The notes: generated by a model not told the origin, from the sequence alone. 64,000 bases of DNA from Glycomyces buryatensis (GCF_004912275.1 NZ_STGY01000073.1:62001-126000), one strand, 5' to 3'; counted from the first letter of the stretch, positions 35,695-44,220 are shown. Made by a program: numbers and translations.

Positions 35695-36368
35695 CAGCCG
35701 CCCCCGTCCGATCCGAGGGCAACCATCACCGCCCCGTCGAGGTTCGCCAGCGCCAGACTCGCCGCGTCGTCCTCGGCGAACTCGATGCCGAACAGCGCGT
35801 CCTCACCGGAGGCGGTCACGCTGGACACCACTGCCTCAAAGCTCCACACTGCCGAACCTGAATCCGCTGCCGTGTCTTCGCCATCGCCGCCGCTGCCCAG
35901 CGGGGCATACACCGCGACCCGCCAACCAGGTTGCGCATCGACCGGGAAGCGACCGGCGGTCAGCAGCAACGTGGTCACCGCTCGGCCCTCATCCGGCCAG
36001 GCCTGGCCGGTCAGCATCGACTCGGTCAGCGGCGTTCCCGCCACCACCGGCACAGCGAGAGCGCTCCCGACCGCCGCCGAGGCATTGTCGGCTTCGATCA
36101 GGTCGAGCCGGTCGTCGACGACCATCGACACTTCAGCGGTATCGGTCAATTCCAGTACCTCACCGGCCGCGAGGTCTTCGGCGGCCACCAAGACCGGTAC
36201 CCGCTCCTCACCGTTCAACGCCACCAGTGCGAAAGCGACGGCGGACACCACCATCACCAACGCGCCGACGAGCGCCAACGGCCACGACCTGCGCCGTGGC
36301 AACCGCGTCCCACTGGTCTCGGGCTCGGCCACGACTGGAGCGGTCTCGGAGGTCAACGTCTGACTCAT
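35694..36368 (-). CDS. SAF-domain protein (CpaB/RcpC-like)
   Basis: The 224-residue protein has an N-terminal cytoplasmic tail ending RRRS, one membrane helix (WPLALVGALVMVVSAVAFALVAL) and then an SAF domain beginning VPVLVAAEDLAAGEVLELTD. SAF proteins bind wall or pilin parts and are standard in Tad operons. It shares one base with the TadZ-like gene and overlaps the upstream gene by 4. Confidence 0.78.
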   Translation of the reverse strand: MSQTLTSETAPVVAEPETSGTRLPRRRSWPLALVGALVMVVSAVAFALVALNGEERVPVLVAAEDLAAGEVLELTDTAEVSMVVDDRLDLIEADNASAAVGSALAVPVVAGTPLTESMLTGQAWPDEGRAVTTLLLTAGRFPVDAQPGWRVAVYAPLGSGGDGEDTAADSGSAVWSFEAVVSSVTASGEDALFGIEFAEDDAASLALANLDGAVMVALGSDGGG

Positions 36369-37159
36369 CGCACGATCACCGACCGGGCCTCAGCCACTTC
36401 CCACGTCGTCTCGGACACCGTCGCCAAATCAGCGAAACTGCCACTGTCGCCGGTCGTGGAAGTCCAGGCCACCGTCCAATACACCGTCGCCGTCACATCG
36501 ACCTCGGAGGCCGAGCGCGTATAGGTGTAGTCGCACCCATCAGGTGACTCGGCATCCGGGGCCATGCCTGGACGCCAAATCGTTCCAGGTCCTTCACACT
36601 CCACCTCGGAGCCGTCCCCGAGATCCCACACCACACGCGACGGCGCGGCCGTCGCGGTCACCGTCACGCTTCCGGCAGTCACCGACGCCGACACCGAGTT
36701 CCACGACGACTCCGAAACCGCCAACCACACCGGCAAATGCACCAACTGTCGGTCCGCAGGTGAAGCCGCCAAATCCGGCCCCGGCAGCGCCAACCGATCC
36801 CGCGCCGCTGCCGCCAACCCAGGGACCGGGTCTGATTCCGGCTCAGGCTGACACTTCTCGGGCCACTCCTCGACGGGCAGATCGGTGTATTCGATGGCCG
36901 CGCATTCCGAGCCGTCTCCTTCTCCCGGAGCAGGACCATTCTCGTCGTGATCGTCGCCGATCGGAGAGGTGGGCGAGTCGTCGGACGGCGACTCGGGCGA
37001 TCCTTCTCCGTCCTCGCCTGCGTAGAGGTCACAGGCGGGTTCACCGGGCGGGCATTCCACGTCACCACGGTTGTCCGCCATGACGGTTCCAGGGGAGGCG
37101 AGCAATACGAAGCTGAACAGGCCAGTTGCCACGATTGTCGTTCGAATGAGTTTCAGCAT
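36365..37159 (-). CDS. Secreted protein of the pilus operon, unknown family
   Basis: From ATG 37159 (MLKLIRTTIVATGLFSFVLL) a Sec signal is clear, ending near VMADN. An acidic Pro/Ser/Asp-rich region (about 30-75) precedes a beta-rich domain with VVWDLGDGSEVECEGPGT, which looks like a PKD/Ig-type fold, and a strand-rich C-terminus. It overlaps the lipoprotein gene upstream by 7 bases. It could be a pilus-tip or wall-anchoring part (inference only). Confidence 0.6.
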   Translation of the reverse strand: MLKLIRTTIVATGLFSFVLLASPGTVMADNRGDVECPPGEPACDLYAGEDGEGSPESPSDDSPTSPIGDDHDENGPAPGEGDGSECAAIEYTDLPVEEWPEKCQPEPESDPVPGLAAAARDRLALPGPDLAASPADRQLVHLPVWLAVSESSWNSVSASVTAGSVTVTATAAPSRVVWDLGDGSEVECEGPGTIWRPGMAPDAESPDGCDYTYTRSASEVDVTATVYWTVAWTSTTGDSGSFADLATVSETTWEVAEARSVIVR

Positions 37160-37710
37160 GATCCGAGCTCCTGCACGTTGACCACGTCCACGACCCATCC
37201 GTCAGCGGACTTCAGGACCTCGGCTCGCGAGCCGCGCCTTCCGTACTCTTCGCCTTCGACCGGCACCTCCGTGCCCGCGTCGACAATGACTGCCGTGGAC
37301 GTATCCATGCACAGCTCGATGAGGATCGTCGTCGGATCTTCCTCGGGGGTCCGTTCCAGGACCGTCGTATCGCTGATGACCGCCAGACCATTCTGCTTCT
37401 GATCCTGGTCGACCATACTTTGCGCGATGTCTTGGGCGGCTTGGAGTGCCTGCCCGGTCGCTACTTCTTGGAGCGCGTCGTAGTCGGGGTCAGGAATCGC
37501 GGCTGCTTCATCGACCGCCTTCCAGTACGCCTCGACAGCGGCCTCGGCGGCTTCATCTGGAGTCGGTTCGGATTCGTCCGCAGTGGAAGACTCAGCTTGC
37601 GACGGCAGGCTATCGGTCGTGTTGTCACCGGGATCACCTGGCCCGGTGCAGGCAGCAGCCACGGCCGTCATGAGGCCGAAAGCTATTGAAATGAGGAGTC
37701 GGCGGCCCAT
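37153..37710 (-). CDS. Lipoprotein, first gene of the pilus operon
   Basis: A signal peptide with lipobox VAAAC is followed by a Ser/Thr/Glu-rich spacer and a helical-then-strand domain (AYWKAVDEAAAIPDPDYDALQEVA; the VLKSADGWVVDVVNVQ end) that resembles an NTF2-like fold. ATG 37710 has GGAGG 8 bases upstream; an in-frame TTG 6 bases earlier is less likely. Function unknown; it is the promoter-proximal gene of the minus-strand Tad cluster. Confidence 0.65.
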   Translation of the reverse strand: MGRRLLISIAFGLMTAVAAACTGPGDPGDNTTDSLPSQAESSTADESEPTPDEAAEAAVEAYWKAVDEAAAIPDPDYDALQEVATGQALQAAQDIAQSMVDQDQKQNGLAVISDTTVLERTPEEDPTTILIELCMDTSTAVIVDAGTEVPVEGEEYGRRGSRAEVLKSADGWVVDVVNVQELGSC

Positions 37711-37747
37711 AGGCAAAACCTCCTAAATGGGGATCAAGGAGGACCTG

Positions 37748-37877
37748 AGACCTACCGTCTCGTAACCCTGAGCAATGCGTCAAGGGATCACAAGCAAAAA
37801 TCTGACACAGAGCATGAATTTGTGGTTACACAAAGTCGCACCAGGCTCTCAGATGTCAACTCGTCACAGTAGTGACG
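37748..37877. promoter_or_regulatory. Palindromes upstream of the pilus operon
   Basis: The gap between the lipoprotein and APH genes holds three inverted repeats: GAGAC-5-GTCTC (37748-37762), TTTGTG-GTTA-CACAAA (37819-37834) and CGTCAC-AGTA-GTGACG (37862-37877). The latter two have identical geometry (6-bp arms, 4-bp centre) and are likely dimeric repressor sites controlling the pilus operon. The regulator is not known. Confidence 0.45.
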
Positions 37878-37946
37878 CGAGTATCCCTAATGGTCAATGG
37901 AGTCAATGGGTCGGCGAGCGTGGCGTCTGCATCACTGGGCATTGAG

Positions 37947-38834
37947 TCATTCGACCTGCTGGAGGTGCCGCGCCCATTTCAAGGCGTGGTCGCTCATCTG
38001 GGCGAACAGGGCCCGCCCGGGCTTCCGCATGGCGAGGTAGGCCCAGACGCCGAGCATCTCGACGGCGAACATCCGACGCACCTCGGGTTCGAGGTCGGGG
38101 TGCGGGAGGTGGGCGAGCCGCCACCGGTCGGCTTCCTCGCATGGGTGCCCTGCGGCGACGAGGCGGAGGGTGAGCATTTCGGCGTCGACCCAGGGCGCGG
38201 CCCGGCGTGCCCACGCCCAGTCGATCAGCTTGGCCTGGCGTTCATCGATGAGGAGGTTGAGTTCGTGGAGATCGGTGTGCGCAAGGTGGTCACCGGCCAA
38301 GGCATCAAGGGCCGCGGCTTCTTGCCCCGCGAAGCGGTCCAGATTCGCACTGACCCACTGGTCCAGCTGCTCAGGCGGCTTGACCGCAAGTCGCGCCCAG
38401 GGGCGCATCTGCTCCCACCGCCGCGATTCGGAGGCGAACGTGTCGCGGCCTGCGAGCGGGGACCGTGCGGCCAGATCGTGCAGTGCCTTGGCGATGTGGG
38501 CGAGGTCCGGTGAACCCGGCACGAGGCTGGCATGGCGGCCTTCGACGTATTCCCAGCCCAGGAGAACCCACTCGTCGGCTTCGACCACCCAACGCAGGCC
38601 CGGCCCGGGGACGCCCGCTCGTGCGGCAGCGGCCTCGTTGCGGTACATCCACACCCGGGGGTCGCCTGCTCGGATGCCTTTGTAGAAGACGGCGCCGCCG
38701 TCGGTGTCGAGGACACCGGCGGCGGCATTGTTCATCCCCGCGGCGACCGGGCTGACCTGTCCGATGGGTCCGCAGCGCCTGCCCACCTCGCGGCGGACGG
38801 CCTCGGGCAGGTCAGTCCAGTCGCAGCGGTCCAC
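37947..38834 (-). CDS. APH-family (aminoglycoside/choline kinase-like) phosphotransferase
   Basis: The 295-residue protein has the APH kinase catalytic loop HTDLHELNLLID (the Brenner HxDxxxxN motif) and the metal-binding LIDWAWA; the N-lobe has VFYKGIRAG with the ATP-contacting Lys and a downstream NEAAAA helix. Substrate is unknown; resistance is one possibility, but many such proteins phosphorylate small metabolites. It is separated by 12 bases from the next minus-strand gene and shares its transcript direction. Confidence 0.75.
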   Translation of the reverse strand: MDRCDWTDLPEAVRREVGRRCGPIGQVSPVAAGMNNAAAGVLDTDGGAVFYKGIRAGDPRVWMYRNEAAAARAGVPGPGLRWVVEADEWVLLGWEYVEGRHASLVPGSPDLAHIAKALHDLAARSPLAGRDTFASESRRWEQMRPWARLAVKPPEQLDQWVSANLDRFAGQEAAALDALAGDHLAHTDLHELNLLIDERQAKLIDWAWARRAAPWVDAEMLTLRLVAAGHPCEEADRWRLAHLPHPDLEPEVRRMFAVEMLGVWAYLAMRKPGRALFAQMSDHALKWARHLQQVE

Positions 38835-38846
38835 GTGGCTCCCTTC

Positions 38847-39317
38847 CTAGAGCGGGCTCGTCAGGCCCGGCGGCGGCGGGTCGTCCGCGCAGCCGTCCTT
38901 GCACTGGGAGCATTTGCCGGCCTTGAGCGAGCTCCACAGCTCCGCATCGAGGCGGAACCCGGCCTTGCGGATGGCGGCGGCAGACCGGTCGAGCACGGCC
39001 TGCACGTCCGCCTCGCCCTGCTCCTCGGACTCGTGGGGGACGTGGTGGATGAACTGGCCCGCGACCTGCTCACAGAAGGCAGCGTAGTCGCGGGTGTGGA
39101 GGATGAACATGTGCCACCCGATGTCGACGGCCATCGACGGCGACAGCGGCTCGGCGGTGACCGCGCAGGCGGCGAGGAACGCGGCGGCCTGGTCCATGCA
39201 CCGCTCGGCCATGGCGGCTTCGAAGTGGTGTTCGATCGCGATCCTCTTGGCGAGCTTCGCGAACACGTCGCCGGGGACGAGGTCGCGGCCCTGCTTCAGG
39301 GCCTTCGTGGTGTCCAT
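38847..39317 (-). CDS. Small helical protein, glycine-rich-domain-protein-like
   Basis: The 156-residue protein contains VDIGWHMFILHTRDYAAFCE and QFIHHVP, a pattern I associate with GRDP-type and related actinobacterial proteins. A C-terminal CSQCKDGC cluster suggests metal binding. The function is not known. Transcribed with the APH gene, it may act in the same pathway. Start ATG 39317 has GGAG upstream on the minus strand. Confidence 0.5.
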   Translation of the reverse strand: MDTTKALKQGRDLVPGDVFAKLAKRIAIEHHFEAAMAERCMDQAAAFLAACAVTAEPLSPSMAVDIGWHMFILHTRDYAAFCEQVAGQFIHHVPHESEEQGEADVQAVLDRSAAAIRKAGFRLDAELWSSLKAGKCSQCKDGCADDPPPPGLTSPL

Positions 39318-39467
39318 TGGGGTCTCCTCTCGGGAGTCGGATTCGGGGCCTGATTGCCCCGCCTCATCCAGTACAGCCCGTGGTCACGTGGTGCCGGTAG
39401 AGTGAGTGCGCCGCGCATCGTGCGCGCAACCGTCGCGCACCCCCACTCAACCTCTCGGAGGCCGACC

Positions 39468-40937
39468 GTGAGCGCTCTTGAACCCGAGGATTTCGCTGCT
39501 ACCGTCCGGCACTGGCTTGAGGTCTCGGGCTTCTCGCGCAAGAAGCTGGCGAAGGAGGCGAACTTCTCCTCCGGGTACGTCTCCAAAGTGGCCTCCGGGG
39601 CCGAACGCGGCTCGCTCGACTTCGCGGCCCGCGCAGACACGGCGATGGCCACTGGTGGCGCGCTCGAACGGGCATGGCAGGCGCACCACGGTCAAGGAGC
39701 AAAGCCGTCCGCAGAACCGATCGTCTCGGCACCAGGGGGATTGATCGTCGACCAGGACATCGCCGAACTCCACTATGGTCACGGGCAGTACCGGCTGACG
39801 CAGCGGCGCCGGATCGTCAACACCGGAAGCGAGCCGATCACCCGCTACCTGATCCGCATCGCCGTCGACAAATTCCCCGGCGAGCCGGAGCGGTCCAATG
39901 CCCACTACCGGGAGCATCCGCTTCGCTGGGAGGACCTCAATCTCGAAGCGTGGTGCGGGAGTGGCCGGACCGAGCCGATCACGTGGACCGTCCAGCACGA
40001 CCGTGACTCTTTCAAGGAGGTGTGGCTGTCCTTCCGTGGCGCGCAGGGACGGCGGCTGCCGATCTACCCCGGCGAGGCCGGGTGGATCGAGTACACGTAC
40101 ACGGTGCCCGAAGGTCAGTGGGGCAACTGGTTTCGCCGGGCCGTCCGCCTGCCGACCAACCATCTTGGAGTGCGGTTGGACATGCCCGCCGACCGGGCAC
40201 CGGAGGTGTGGGGCACGCACACGTCGCTCGCCGGTGACGACCTGCCGCTGCCCTCCCCGATCGAAGTCGAGCGAATCGGAGACCGGTTGACGTACTCGTG
40301 GTCGTGCGAGAACCCGCCTTTGCACGCCCGGTACACGATGCAGTGGCGTTGGTCTGCTGGCGCTTACGATGAGCCGATGCAGACGCCGAGTCAGGTCATG
40401 GCGGACCTGGGGATCGTCCAGGACCCCGACGCCGTCTTGCGCCGCACTGCTCGGCGCTTCAATCTCCCGGCCGAGGCCGAGCAGGTGCGCGATGTCGTGG
40501 CGCGGCTCGAAGCTGCCGCCGAGCAGATCACGAAGGTCCATGATTTCACTGGCAAAGGGCGAGGCTTGGCGGCTCCGCAAATCGGAGTCGATGCCGCCGC
40601 CGCTGTCGTCTACACGCCCGGCGCAGTCGCACCGCTCGTGTTGTTGAACCCCGTTGTCGTCGAGACCAGCGCCGAAACGGACATGCAATACGAGGGTTGC
40701 TTGAGTTTCTTCGACACGCGCTCTCGGATTCCTCGGCCGCTCGTAGCCCACATCGAGCACACCGGCCTCGATGGCACTCGACGGATTACGGTCTTCGATC
40801 AGGGCATCGCCCGCCTGGTCCTACACGAAGTGGACCACCTTCACGGGGTGCTGTGCAAAGACCGCCTACCCGAAGGCGAAGAACCCACACCGATCGAAGA
40901 ATACCGAGGGACCGGCTCGGCCTGGCAGTACAAGTAA
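39468..40937 (+). CDS. XRE HTH protein fused to a peptide deformylase domain
   Basis: A 489-residue fusion. Residues 1-70 form an XRE-type helix-turn-helix (WLEVSGFSRKKLAKEANFSSGYVSKVASG). Residues about 95-300 are a strand-rich region of unknown family. Residues about 300-489 are a peptide deformylase with all three family motifs: GRGLAAPQIG (364-373), EGCLS (409-413, metal Cys411) and HEVDH (453-457, two metal His and catalytic Glu454). The start GTG 39468 follows CGGAGG; the upstream frame lacks a site. Deformylase removes the N-formyl group from new proteins. Why it is coupled to a DNA-binding and a middle domain is unknown; a sensor or resistance role is inference. Confidence 0.82.
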   Translation: MSALEPEDFAATVRHWLEVSGFSRKKLAKEANFSSGYVSKVASGAERGSLDFAARADTAMATGGALERAWQAHHGQGAKPSAEPIVSAPGGLIVDQDIAELHYGHGQYRLTQRRRIVNTGSEPITRYLIRIAVDKFPGEPERSNAHYREHPLRWEDLNLEAWCGSGRTEPITWTVQHDRDSFKEVWLSFRGAQGRRLPIYPGEAGWIEYTYTVPEGQWGNWFRRAVRLPTNHLGVRLDMPADRAPEVWGTHTSLAGDDLPLPSPIEVERIGDRLTYSWSCENPPLHARYTMQWRWSAGAYDEPMQTPSQVMADLGIVQDPDAVLRRTARRFNLPAEAEQVRDVVARLEAAAEQITKVHDFTGKGRGLAAPQIGVDAAAAVVYTPGAVAPLVLLNPVVVETSAETDMQYEGCLSFFDTRSRIPRPLVAHIEHTGLDGTRRITVFDQGIARLVLHEVDHLHGVLCKDRLPEGEEPTPIEEYRGTGSAWQYK

Positions 40938-40981
40938 CAGAAAGGCGGGCGGCAACAGCCGCCCGCCATTTCTGTACTTGG
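40931..40981. terminator. Bidirectional terminator
   Basis: A 10-bp GC stem (GGCGGGCGGC, AACA loop) is extended by A-rich and T-rich arms (CAAGTAACAGAAA against ATTTCTGTACTTG), giving a stem of over 20 bp. A and T tracts on each side make it work in both directions. It separates the deformylase fusion from the convergent minus-strand operon. Confidence 0.85.
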
Positions 40982-41051
40982 GGTGGGGCCGCCCGTTCGT
41001 CTGCAAAGTCGGCGGCGGCCCCATTCAGGGAGGACGGGAGTCCTCCCCGGT

Positions 41052-41639
41052 TTAAGGCGTCTGCGAGCGCTGCTCGGCGGTCACTGTAGGGTCCGCCGAA
41101 CGCTTCACGCTGCGGTAGACCTTGATCGGCAGCGCCACTGCTACGGCAACAACTCCGAAACTGAACAGGAGCAGGGCGTAGACGATCACGGTCTTCGCGA
41201 ACCCGTCTGCGAGCCATGAGGCCACCAGGAACAGTCCGATCGCGGTCGCGACCGCTGCGAAGGACAGGAATGCCTCGCTCGCGAGGGCTCGCGACCAGGC
41301 CGGCCGTGACGGCTTCTCGTCCTCGGAGACAACCTCGTTCGCTTCGGCATAGTCGGCTCGGTCGTAGCGTTCACGCCAGACCCGCACGGCTTCGGTGATG
41401 ATCTGGGCCCGGAATTCGGAGGCGTGGACGGCCTCGGGCACGCCTTGCAGGTCCAGCGGCATCCATTCGGGAGCATCGGTGTGGAGACGGAGCACGGTGC
41501 CTACGATCTGGTCCCCGTCCAGTCGCTTCATCGGAGCCAGGATCGAAATGGAGGTGGGCGATGCCATCCGCCCGTTCATCTCGGCTTGCACCAACTTGTA
41601 CTCAGTATCGCCGAGTTTGAACGTGTCGAGGACCTTCAT
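41052..41639 (-). CDS. Small membrane protein, unknown family
   Basis: The 195-residue protein has a soluble N-terminal half of about 115 residues and two C-terminal helices (FLSFAAVATAIGLFLVASWLA and VIVYALLLFSFGVVAVAVALP), followed by a charged tail. It is the last gene of a ten-gene minus-strand run of small proteins (45.0 to 41.1 kb). No recognisable motif. Confidence 0.6.
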   Translation of the reverse strand: MKVLDTFKLGDTEYKLVQAEMNGRMASPTSISILAPMKRLDGDQIVGTVLRLHTDAPEWMPLDLQGVPEAVHASEFRAQIITEAVRVWRERYDRADYAEANEVVSEDEKPSRPAWSRALASEAFLSFAAVATAIGLFLVASWLADGFAKTVIVYALLLFSFGVVAVAVALPIKVYRSVKRSADPTVTAEQRSQTP

Positions 41640-42100
41640 CCGGCCACCTCTCCGACCGCGTTGCCGATCGCGCAGCCGCCTACCAGGACCGTGGTCACGA
41701 TGGCGCTGATCGTCAGCAGGGCCCGGCGAGGGCGCTTCTTACGGTTCTTGGTGAGGATCGCCAAGCCGCCGACGATGGCGGCAAGGCCCACTACGACGCC
41801 GCCGCCAGCGGCTTTGGGAGCATCCAGCAGGCGCGGGGAGTAGTACAGTTCCGCGCCGATTCCGGAGAAGACGGCGAGAATCGAGACGCTGACGCGGTTG
41901 ACGAGCCGCCCGAGTTTGATCCGGTTGATGTGGCGCTGAATCGGCCCCTGCTCGCCCGGGGCGATGACCGCGAGGAGCAGGACCCCGACGGCCGCGAAGA
42001 CGAGCGTGAAGCTGGTGTCTATCGCGGAAGCCCCGAGGTCGAGGAGAGAGCGCCATGCCTGTTCGAGGTCAGCGGCGCTCGTTGGCGTTAGCTCACCCAT
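41636..42100 (-). CDS. Small membrane protein, unknown family
   Basis: The 154-residue protein has four hydrophobic segments (FTLVFAAVGVLLLAVIAP near 30; VSVSILAVFSGIGAELYY; VVVGLAAIVGGLAIL; LLTISAIVTTVLVGG) and a basic loop. It overlaps the next gene by 4 bases (ATGA). Confidence 0.6.
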   Translation of the reverse strand: MGELTPTSAADLEQAWRSLLDLGASAIDTSFTLVFAAVGVLLLAVIAPGEQGPIQRHINRIKLGRLVNRVSVSILAVFSGIGAELYYSPRLLDAPKAAGGGVVVGLAAIVGGLAILTKNRKKRPRRALLTISAIVTTVLVGGCAIGNAVGEVAG

Positions 42101-42483
42101 GCCACGGCCTCCTGCGGCAGCATGGGGATCTTGTACGAGCAGTCCCGTGCCTTCTTGAAGCCGTGCCGGGCTTCGAGTTCAGTCCCGTTGAGGATGGCGT
42201 CCACGATCGCCTCGCAGGTGTTCACGATCCCGGTCTCAACGAGTGAACCGGCGATGATGCCGACCTCGTACGCCTCGGGTTTCCATGCCGGTGCCGTGGG
42301 CTGGCCGGGTGCGACGACGACGGCGCCGAGGGCCTCGTTTCCTTCTGGGTAGATCGCGGTGACGGTGATGCGCCATCGGCCCGGCTCGTTCGAGGCTTCG
42401 CGCGCAAGGCGCAGCGAACGGCAGTTGCGCCGGATCGTCCCGAGCGGGTCCGTTTTGGTCTTGACGCTAGTGGTGATGGTCAT
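42088..42483 (-). CDS. Hypothetical soluble protein
   Basis: The 131-residue protein has a strand-rich N-terminal half (RWRITVTAIYPEGNEALGAVVV) and a helical C-terminal half. It overlaps its neighbours by 13 and 17 bases, supporting a coupled operon. No family recognised. Confidence 0.55.
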   Translation of the reverse strand: MTITTSVKTKTDPLGTIRRNCRSLRLAREASNEPGRWRITVTAIYPEGNEALGAVVVAPGQPTAPAWKPEAYEVGIIAGSLVETGIVNTCEAIVDAILNGTELEARHGFKKARDCSYKIPMLPQEAVAWVS

Positions 42484-42790
42484 GGCCGGGGTGCTCCATG
42501 TCGGGGATCTGGTCGAGGAGATTGGACAGCGGTCCCAGGGAAGAGACGGCTTGTGCGGCTTGGGCGAGGAACCGGCCCGCGAAGATCAGGCCGCCGAGAC
42601 CGGCGAGACCGAAGATGACGGCCAGGAGCATGAAGACGAGGCCGATCGCATCGACCTGGCCGGTTTCGAGCAGTGCTCGCAGCGTCACCGATGCCGCCGA
42701 GAGCCCGACGATGGCGAACAGCCCTGCGATGGTTACGAGCCCGAGCCCAAGGTGTTTGAGGTGCTTGTCAAATGCTGGCATTGCTTCCAT
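42467..42790 (-). CDS. Small two-helix membrane protein with His-rich end
   Basis: The 107-residue protein has two to three hydrophobic segments (LGLVTIAGLFAIVGLSAASV; IGLVFMLLAVIFGLAGLGGLIFAG) and ends HPGHDHHH, a possible metal-binding tail. Start ATG 42790, or ATG 42781 three codons on. Confidence 0.55.
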   Translation of the reverse strand: MEAMPAFDKHLKHLGLGLVTIAGLFAIVGLSAASVTLRALLETGQVDAIGLVFMLLAVIFGLAGLGGLIFAGRFLAQAAQAVSSLGPLSNLLDQIPDMEHPGHDHHH

Positions 42791-42855
42791 TGGTGGGGAA
42801 AATCCTCACTACAAATCGATAGTCTTCATTGGCCTCTGTGGTGTGTGATGTGGGG

Positions 42856-42926
42856 CCGGGCGCGGCGAGATGGACATGATCTGGGAACTCGATGTCCTTG
42901 CCTTGGGTAAGCTCCGCCGCGCCCGG
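42856..42926 (-). terminator. Nested GC-rich hairpin inside the small-protein operon
   Basis: A perfect 12-bp stem (CCGGGCGCGGCG/CGCCGCGCCCGG) encloses 47 bases that include an inner GGACAT/ATGTCC pair. It begins 4 bases after the stop of the upstream minus-strand gene. There is no T tract; it may attenuate or process the transcript. Confidence 0.5.
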
Positions 42927-42930
42927 AGCC

Positions 42931-43269
42931 TTAAACGGACGAGGCGCTGTGGGTGTTCGCGATGATCTTGCGGGCCTTCGCCTCGATCCGCCCGCACATG
43001 CCGTCGCCGTTCCACGCGCCGCGCCAGACCGGCTCGGCTTCAGGGTCGGACGTGAACCAGCAGACCAGGCGTGGACCTGCGGGGCCGTCGTTGACGTACA
43101 CGCGATACTCGGTGCCCTCGTCCCCGCTGTCCGGCACCTCCAACACGGTGAAGACGACCGGGTCCGTGCCGAACGTCCCGAGGGGCGTCTCTTTCCCGGT
43201 GGGCTCGACCGGCCTCGCGGCCTCTGCCGTGGGCGCGTTGGTGCTCGTGTTCTTCCTGCGTCGTGTCAT
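42931..43269 (-). CDS. Hypothetical protein
   Basis: The 112-residue protein has a basic, Thr/Ala-rich N-terminal 30 residues and a strand-rich core (VVFTVLEVPDSGDEGTEYRVYV; RLVCWFTSDPEAEPVWRG). It abuts the next gene. No family recognised. Confidence 0.5.
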   Translation of the reverse strand: MTRRRKNTSTNAPTAEAARPVEPTGKETPLGTFGTDPVVFTVLEVPDSGDEGTEYRVYVNDGPAGPRLVCWFTSDPEAEPVWRGAWNGDGMCGRIEAKARKIIANTHSASSV

Positions 43270-43542
43270 TTACCCGTCCCTATAGATCTTCGTCGCGTAC
43301 TCGCAGATGGCATTGCGATTCTCGGTTCCGTGCCGGTCGAACTGGCCGCGGCCGAGGTGTTCCCGGTAGGCGTAGCTGTGCCGCAGGAGCGCGCCATCCG
43401 TTCGATGGAGCATGAAGACGTTCCCCACCCAAGTCCCGGTCTGGGCGTCGGTGACCTGGACGTATGCGCCGACTCGGCTGTGCTTCACGAGGAATGCAAG
43501 CCGAAGCCCGGCCACCTCCAGGTCTGTGGTGGGTCCTGCCAT
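43270..43542 (-). CDS. Hypothetical protein
   Basis: The 90-residue protein from ATG 43542 (GTG 43545 directly before it) has strand-rich segments LEVAGLRLAFLVKHSRVGAYVQVTD and GNVFMLHRTDGALLRHSY. The longer open frame upstream overlaps the preceding gap and looks non-coding. No family recognised. Confidence 0.45.
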   Translation of the reverse strand: MAGPTTDLEVAGLRLAFLVKHSRVGAYVQVTDAQTGTWVGNVFMLHRTDGALLRHSYAYREHLGRGQFDRHGTENRNAICEYATKIYRDG

Positions 43543-43609
43543 CACACGCTCCCGGTGTTCACGACGGGCCGATCGCCCGCCGAGTCCTGTCAGTGAATGT
43601 TGTTGCGCC

Positions 43610-43915
43610 TCAAGGTGTGAGCGGTTCGTACGCCTGGTACATCCCGAGCGCATACCCGGCCAGGAACAACGCGAGAGGCGCGAGGCGGGCCTCGTAGTCC
43701 CCGCTACCGGCAAGCGCCACTTCGGTCGCTGACTTCGCGAGGTCGGCGACGACGCAAGGCGTGCCGGTGATCCGGTTGAAGTCGTGAAACTTCACCCGGC
43801 GAGTGCCGATCTCCGCAACGGCCAGAAGCGTGAGCGCATTGCCTGCGGCATCGACCACGGTGAACGTGGACGTTCCCTGTTGAACCAGGCCCTTGCCGGA
43901 TTTGCGGCGGTCCAT
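43610..43915 (-). CDS. Hypothetical protein
   Basis: The 101-residue protein starts MDRRKSGKGLVQQGTSTFTV; its core FTVVDAAGNALTLLAVAEIG looks like a small strand-rich domain and its C-terminus is helical. ATG 43915 sits on the stop of the preceding gene (one shared base). The longer frame is a shadow. Confidence 0.5.
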   Translation of the reverse strand: MDRRKSGKGLVQQGTSTFTVVDAAGNALTLLAVAEIGTRRVKFHDFNRITGTPCVVADLAKSATEVALAGSGDYEARLAPLALFLAGYALGMYQAYEPLTP

Positions 43916-44220
43916 CACATGCCCCTTGTCTGGCGGACATACAAGTCGATCCGCTTCGGAGTCTCCTCGTTGTAGAACCCCTCTGCCGCGTCCCGGATCT
44001 CGTCCGAGTACGGCCGGAACCGGTCGCAGTTCTCGGGGTTGGGAAGGGCGATAATCGGCGCGATGGTGCCGATCCGCGTCACCTCCGCCACCTGCTGAGC
44101 TGGCGAGCCGGGAAGGTAGACGAACACGATCCCGTCGCCGGGGAACGCGCGGTAGACCAGTTCGGCCCCGCCGTCGCTCAGGGCGCGCATCCGCGTCGGT
44201 GTTTCGGTGTCGCTCATCAT
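43915..44220 (-). CDS. Hypothetical protein
   Basis: The 101-residue protein has strand-rich ELVYRAFPGDGIVFVYLP and a helix IRDAAEGFYNEET near the end. It overlaps the upstream gene by 4 bases. No family recognised. Confidence 0.5.
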   Translation of the reverse strand: MMSDTETPTRMRALSDGGAELVYRAFPGDGIVFVYLPGSPAQQVAEVTRIGTIAPIIALPNPENCDRFRPYSDEIRDAAEGFYNEETPKRIDLYVRQTRGM

